64,000 nt of DNA from Microbulbifer sp. A4B17. Lineage in GTDB: Bacteria; Pseudomonadota; Gammaproteobacteria; Pseudomonadales; Cellvibrionaceae. Below, piece after piece: positions 59,905 to 64,000 of the stretch (position 1 is the first letter of the stretch; each line of letters begins with the position of its first letter). The DNA is taken from the NCBI RefSeq assembly GCF_003076275.1, contig NZ_CP029064.1, forward strand, positions 2,986,501 to 3,050,500. The letters run 5' to 3'. The notes beneath the pieces were generated by a model. It saw only the letters and a list, made by a program, of their open reading frames with translations. It ran no database searches and was not told the origin of the DNA. Both the position numbers and the translations under genes were made by a program.

Positions 59905-60309
59905 TCAGATATGCAGGATAACGTGCCGAGCCCCGTGGTGATGGCGGTGCTCCCAAAGGTAGATCCCCTGCCAGGTACCCAGCATCAGGCGCCCCTTTTG
60001 CACTGGAATGGACAAGCTGGTCGCGGTAAGGCTGCATTTGATATGAGCCGGCATATCATCTGGCCCTTCAAGGGTATGGGTATAAAGCGAGTCATTTTCC
60101 GGCACCAGTCGATTGAGCCAGTTCTCAAGGTCACGGCGCGCACTGGGGTCAGCATTTTCCTGAATCAGTAAACTTGCAGAGGTGTGCTGTATGAAAAGTG
60201 TACAAAGGCCCTCATCGGGAGCCTGTTCACTGACCCAATCAACTACACTGCCGGTAAACTCGTGAAGCCCCTGCCCATGAACCGGAATTTTTATCTCACC
60301 TATTGCCAT
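59905..60309 (-). CDS. YjbQ/UPF0047 family protein
   Basis: Protein of 134 residues from ATG 60309 (MAIGEIKIPVHGQG). The signature with conserved histidines, FIQHTSASLLIQENADPSARRDLE, TLEGPDDMPAHIKCSLTATSL, and GTWQGIYLWEHRHHHGARHV, is complete. E. coli YjbQ has weak thiamine-phosphate synthase activity and the family is otherwise of unknown role. It diverges from trmA with 53 bases between. Confidence 0.92.
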   Translation of the reverse strand: MAIGEIKIPVHGQGLHEFTGSVVDWVSEQAPDEGLCTLFIQHTSASLLIQENADPSARRDLENWLNRLVPENDSLYTHTLEGPDDMPAHIKCSLTATSLSIPVQKGRLMLGTWQGIYLWEHRHHHGARHVILHI

Positions 60310-60362
60310 ACGGTTTCCTATATAATTCGCGCCCGCTTTTTGTACTGACACCGCATTGTAAT

Positions 60363-61451
60363 ATGGCACTGTACCGCGTTAATACTGACGACTACCCACA
60401 ACAGCTTCAAAACAAGGCCGAGCGCCTGCAAGAGGCTTACAGCAAGTTCACTGACCTGGAGCCGGAACTCTTCCCCTCCCCGCCCATTCACTACCGTCTG
60501 CGCGCCGAATTCAAGGTGTGGCATGAGGGAGGTGTAGCCAATTACGCCATGTACCGCCAGGGTGAGTACAAGAAGCCCTTTATCATCGATGAGTTTACCG
60601 TCGGCTCTGAGCTGATGAACCAGTTGATGCCGAAGGTGCTGGCTGCTGTCAATAATAGCGAAGTCCTGCGCAAACGCCTGTTCTCCGCCGAGTTTCTTAC
60701 CACGCTGAATGGTGATGCGCTGATTACGCTGATCTACCACAAGAAACTGGATGAGACCTGGGAGCAGGAAGCCAAAGCACTCCAGGCACAGCTGGGATTT
60801 CCGATTTTGGGGCGCTCGCGCAAGCAAAAAGTGGTTTTGGAGCGCGACTTCGTTACCGAAAAACTGGATATCGATGGGAAAACTTACCAGTACAAACAGG
60901 TAGAAGGCAGCTTTACCCAACCCAATGGAGAGATCTGTCGATCCATGATCCAGTGGGCGAGAAGTGCCTGCGGAGACAGTGATAGCGATCTGCTGGAGCT
61001 CTACTGTGGCAATGGCAATTTCACCATCCCGCTCAGCGAGAAATTCCGCAAGGTCCTGGCCACTGAAATCTCCAAGGTATCGGTAAATTCCGCCCAGGAG
61101 AATATCGCCAACAACCAGATCACCAATCTGGATATCGTGCGTCTATCCAGTGAAGAATTTACCCAGGCCATTGATAAGGTACGCCCCTTTCGCCGCCTTA
61201 AGGATATAGATCTGGATAGCTACGATTTCTCCACCGTCCTGGTTGATCCTCCCCGAGCCGGCTTGGATGAAGACACCTGTGCGATGGTCGCCCGCTTCCC
61301 GAGAATTCTGTATATCTCCTGCAATCCGGAAACCCAATTGGAAAACCTGGAGTCGCTGACCAAAACCCATCGCATTGAGCGCTTCGCGCTCTTCGATCAG
61401 TTCCCCTATACAGAGCACACTGAAACAGGTTTATTGCTGGTGAAGAAGTAA
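60363..61451 (+). CDS. trmA: tRNA (uracil-5-)-methyltransferase
   Basis: Makes m5U54 in the tRNA T-loop; 362 residues from ATG 60363 (MALYRVNTDDYPQQL), close to the 366 of E. coli. The SAM site LELYCGNGNFTIPLS, VLVDPPRAGLD, and the nucleophile cysteine in YISCNPETQLENLESL are intact; the general base glutamate is in HTETGLLLV. TrmA rather than RlmD/RlmC because there is no TRAM domain or iron-sulfur cysteine cluster. A TATAAT at 60321 in the divergent gap is a possible -10. Confidence 0.96.
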   Translation: MALYRVNTDDYPQQLQNKAERLQEAYSKFTDLEPELFPSPPIHYRLRAEFKVWHEGGVANYAMYRQGEYKKPFIIDEFTVGSELMNQLMPKVLAAVNNSEVLRKRLFSAEFLTTLNGDALITLIYHKKLDETWEQEAKALQAQLGFPILGRSRKQKVVLERDFVTEKLDIDGKTYQYKQVEGSFTQPNGEICRSMIQWARSACGDSDSDLLELYCGNGNFTIPLSEKFRKVLATEISKVSVNSAQENIANNQITNLDIVRLSSEEFTQAIDKVRPFRRLKDIDLDSYDFSTVLVDPPRAGLDEDTCAMVARFPRILYISCNPETQLENLESLTKTHRIERFALFDQFPYTEHTETGLLLVKK

Positions 61452-61531
61452 TCGCTTCCGTTATTCCCCTACCCCACCCCGGCATGCTGATAATTCGGCA
61501 CGCCGGGTGCTTCTAAATAAGCTGCTCCCCA

Positions 61532-61825
61532 TTAAGCGAATCTGCGATCCAAATTCAAGGCACCACAGCCCCCACAGTGTTTTATAAACGACTCTTCTAT
61601 GCCCAGGGGCTCCTGGCAGTAAAAGCAGTGCCCAGATCTTACCGTTATATGAACAGCCAATTTTTTGCTGTAGAGCATAGGCAATTTAAGTTCACCACTC
61701 AGCGCTTTTATCAAACTTACGGTAATACGCCTTTCAGAAAAATTCCGCGTAATTTTTTGAATGTTCGGCAGGGCCTTATCAGCAAACTCCCAAACTTCAC
61801 CACAGTGGTCACAGGAAATTATCAT
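61532..61825 (-). CDS. Small cysteine-rich, probably zinc-binding protein
   Basis: Protein of 97 residues with three cysteine pairs: CDHCGEVWEF at the N-terminus, CFYCQEPLG near residue 67, and CGGCGALN near residue 88. Together the two C-terminal pairs look like a zinc ribbon, and the first pair lacks a second half. The middle is helical and basic. I do not recognise a family. It lies between trmA and the SDR gene; the minus-strand SDR stop is close to its 5' end (33 bases), so both may be transcribed together. Confidence 0.65.
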   Translation of the reverse strand: MIISCDHCGEVWEFADKALPNIQKITRNFSERRITVSLIKALSGELKLPMLYSKKLAVHITVRSGHCFYCQEPLGIEESFIKHCGGCGALNLDRRFA

Positions 61826-61858
61826 TTTTCAATTTACTCCGCCTTTCCAAAGATACAA

Positions 61859-62413
61859 TTATTTTAGCCCCAAAGGCTGAAGTATTTTTTTCATCTGTTT
61901 AAAGGAAAGGCGACACAGCAAAGAAGGAAATAATCTTTCCAGCCACCACAGCAACTTAAGTTTTGCTGGCGACGGAACTAAAGCCGCCATCGAGGCAGTA
62001 TTGATAATATGGCCAAAGCCCTGGCGCTTCATGACCTGAAAACCACATTGGAGCCCATGAAAAACGCCAAACAAATTGATATCAATCGCCGCTTTCCAAT
62101 CTTCAAGATTATGATCGGAAAAATATCCACCCACCCCTATACCAGCATTGTTAAAAAGGAAATCTAACGGAGATATTTCACTAATGACCTGAAAAAATTG
62201 ATCAAAGTTACGAACATCCAAGTGAACAAACGATGCTCTCCCACCGGACTCCTGTATTTGGCTGACAACCTGCGTAGCGAGGTCCTGCTGGATATCCGAG
62301 ATAATGACTTGAGCCCCAAGTGCTGCCAGTCGACAGGCCAAGGCCGCACCGATTCCAGAAGCACCACCGGTAATCAGTGCCGTCTTGCCACTGAAGTAAG
62401 ATACCTGATCCAT
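61859..62413 (-). pseudogene. Short-chain dehydrogenase with internal in-frame deletion
   Basis: Only 184 residues against about 260-280 for the family. The N-terminal Rossmann part is normal: TALITGGASGIGAALA, NNAGIGVGGYF and the catalytic-serine strand HIINTASMAALVPSP. Immediately after, where YxxxK should come, the sequence jumps to KLKLLWWLERLFPSLL and a short C-terminal tail. The catalytic Tyr-Lys pair and about 80 residues have gone without frameshift. The product might fold but should not be catalytic. I mark it as a probable pseudogene; a nonenzymatic role cannot be excluded. Confidence 0.65.
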
Positions 62414-62480
62414 AAGCGCTTTCCCTTCCTTGCTTTTACCACTTTATACCCCAGTTTCTGCTATCATCGCGCCCGCAAAA

Positions 62481-62580
62481 CCTAAGGGGTGGCCTTGCCT
62501 GAGATGTCCGGGGATCAAATTGGTCTGTCGCGACAAACCCTTGAACCTGATCCGGTTAATACCGGCGTAGGAATAGGTAG
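62481..62580 (+). promoter_or_regulatory. TPP riboswitch (THI element)
   Basis: The conserved blocks are in order: GGGGTGGCC, CTGAGA (62499-62504), then ACCCTTGAACCTGATC (62537-62552), CGGTTAATACCG (62553-62564) and CGTAGGAA. This is the thiamine pyrophosphate riboswitch, placed about 65 bases before the receptor start, so it controls the TonB-dependent receptor, most likely at translation or termination, in response to TPP. Confidence 0.96.
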
Positions 62581-62645
62581 ACAAAGCAAAACCTCCCCAC
62601 GTCGCACTCCGGGTCTCTTTCACTGCCGTTATTCGAGAGAGAACC

Positions 62646-64000
62646 ATGAAAAAACAGTTTCCCACCCACCCTATTGCCTGGTCTGTCAGCCTTGCCAGCA
62701 GCCTGTTCGCCGGTATCGCCACCGCTGATACCGCAGAAACCGGGCTTGAGGAAGTGGTGGTTACGGCACAACTACGGGAAACCAACCTTTTGGAGCTTCC
62801 TTCCAGTGTTACCGTACTGGATGAAAGCGCGATCGATGCGCGGGGCGCGGCCAATCTGGACCAGCTTTTAAACATGGCGCCCAATGTGAATTTTTCCTCT
62901 GGCGCCTCCAGGGGACGATTTGTACAGATTCGCGGCATTGGTGAGCGCAGCCAGTTTATCGACCCAGTAAACCCTTCAGTTGGCCTGATCATCGACGGTA
63001 TCGACTTTACTGGCCTGGGGCTCGCAGCCAGCACCCTGGATATCGACCAAGTGGAAATCCTGCGGGGCCCACAGGGCACGGTGTACGGCGCTAATGCCCT
63101 GGCCGGCCTGATCAACATGACCAGTGCAGCGCCCACCAGTGAGTCGACCACCAAGGTGTCCGCCGAGCTAAGTGAGTACAATGGACAGAGTCTGTCCGCG
63201 GCTACCAGTGGTTCTTTGAGCGATGCTCTTGGCTATCGATTGGCTGCCAGCAAACGCAAATCCGACGGCTATACCGAGAATGTGTATCTCAACCGCGATG
63301 ACACCAGCAATATTGATGAGTCTGTGCTGCGCGGTAAGCTGGCCTACTCCCCGTCCGACGATTTAAAGCTGGGCGTTACCCTCTTCTATATCGACGTTGA
63401 TAATGGCTACGATGCTTTCTCTCTCTATAACACTCGCGAAACCCAATCTGACCAGCCCGGCTGGGATCGCCAGGAAACCTTTGCCGGCGCATTGACTGCT
63501 CAATGGTCTGGTAACGAGAACTTTACCCTAGAAGGCACCCTCAGCCTCGCCGATTCAGATACAGAATATGGCTACGATGAGGATTGGAGCTATGTCGGCT
63601 TTCATCCCTGGGAATACAGCTCCACAGATAATTACCAGCGCGATAAAGACAATATCAGCATTGACCTTCGCGCACTCTCTACCGAAGAGTCCAAGTTATT
63701 CTGGGATCGCAGTCACTGGGTTGTGGGCCTTTATGGCCGCACGGAGCGCGAGGACCTGAATCGCAACCAGAGCTTCCGCAGCACTTTTGATACTGAAAAC
63801 TCTGCCATCTACGGCCAGCTCTCTACGGAAATCACCCCTGCGATCAACTTGATCACCGGTCTGAGACTGGAAAGACGCGAGGCCGATTACTCTGATTCCT
63901 ATAGCATCGATGCAGATAATGGAGAAAATCTGTGGGGCGGCAATATCTCCCTGCAATACCATTACACCAACAACACCCTGCTCTACGCTACGGTTTCCCG
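62646..64000 (+). CDS. TonB-dependent receptor, probable thiamine transporter (3' end beyond window)
   Basis: Outer-membrane TonB-dependent receptor; 451 residues are visible and the gene runs off the window. A signal peptide (MKKQFPTHPIAW...GIATA) is followed by a TonB-box-like EEVVVTAQ and the plug domain with SSVTVLDESAI, VQIRGIGERSQFID and VEILRGPQGTVYGANALAG. The barrel starts after about residue 165. A TPP riboswitch lies in its leader, and thi-box-regulated receptors are known as candidate thiamine importers in gammaproteobacteria; so thiamine or a precursor is the likely ligand (inference). The start is ATG 62646. Confidence 0.93.
   Translation, partial: MKKQFPTHPIAWSVSLASSLFAGIATADTAETGLEEVVVTAQLRETNLLELPSSVTVLDESAIDARGAANLDQLLNMAPNVNFSSGASRGRFVQIRGIGERSQFIDPVNPSVGLIIDGIDFTGLGLAASTLDIDQVEILRGPQGTVYGANALAGLINMTSAAPTSESTTKVSAELSEYNGQSLSAATSGSLSDALGYRLAASKRKSDGYTENVYLNRDDTSNIDESVLRGKLAYSPSDDLKLGVTLFYIDVDNGYDAFSLYNTRETQSDQPGWDRQETFAGALTAQWSGNENFTLEGTLSLADSDTEYGYDEDWSYVGFHPWEYSSTDNYQRDKDNISIDLRALSTEESKLFWDRSHWVVGLYGRTEREDLNRNQSFRSTFDTENSAIYGQLSTEITPAINLITGLRLERREADYSDSYSIDADNGENLWGGNISLQYHYTNNTLLYATVS

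Noticed and set aside
61470..61515. Imperfect GC hairpin after trmA as a terminator
   Set aside because: The stem needs mismatches and no T-run follows.

Overview
The window looks like a chromosomal segment of a marine gammaproteobacterium, probably a Cellvibrionales/Microbulbifer-like organism. This is an inference from gene content: a vibriolysin-type M4 protease with two C-terminal PPC domains, the yceD-rpmF-plsX-fabD-fabG-acpP-fabF-pabC-mltG-tmk-holB-pilZ-tatD run, rne beside rluC, tusDCBE beside a YccA-like gene, and a thiamine-riboswitch-controlled TonB-dependent receptor. Most of the window is dense, intact housekeeping DNA.

Region 1 (1-12 kb): glutamine synthetase-like ligase, secreted M4 protease, AGCS sodium symporter, PLP-dependent D-cysteine desulfhydrase/ACC deaminase-type enzyme, a yajC lying apart from secDF, a sensor-less AraC-type regulator, Bcp peroxiredoxin, a DUF2244 membrane protein, malate dehydrogenase and a dimeric (all-alpha) dUTPase. 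Region 2 (11.6-28 kb): a long minus-strand run joining ribosome (rpmF), fatty-acid (plsX, fabD, fabG, acpP, fabF), folate (pabC), cell-wall (mltG) and DNA replication (tmk, holB) genes, then maf, a HAD phosphatase, rluC and the divergent rne with a long leader.

Region 3 (28.2-36.4 kb) begins at tRNA-Ser(UGA) and is accessory: a decayed zeta-toxin-like gene, umuDC under a LexA box, a decayed methyltransferase, a lipoprotein, a sugar-nucleotide epimerase-like protein and a frameshifted AEC transporter. Region 4 (36.5-42.6 kb) is a TolC-MFP-RND efflux operon whose permease carries an extra periplasmic stretch of about 130 residues. Region 5 (43.0-49.7 kb) is a tightly coupled four-gene operon: VTT-domain membrane protein, six-hairpin glycosidase-like protein, GT4 glycosyltransferase, and a fusion of an alkaline-phosphatase-superfamily domain (with a membrane hairpin inserted) to an endonuclease/exonuclease/phosphatase domain. 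This is my best candidate for an undescribed system, probably for making or remodelling an envelope glycolipid.

Region 6 (49.8-52.05 kb): YccA/BI-1 protein and tusDCBE tRNA 2-thiolation genes. Region 7 (52.07-58.4 kb) is an insertion-sequence graveyard (broken IS66, IS1595, IS630, IS481 and IS30 pieces) enclosing one intact AT-rich 592-residue gene of unknown function. Region 8 (58.9-64 kb): Gfo/Idh/MocA oxidoreductase, YjbQ, TrmA, a small cysteine-rich protein, an SDR that lost its catalytic Tyr-Lys segment, and a TPP riboswitch driving a TonB-dependent receptor that runs off the window.
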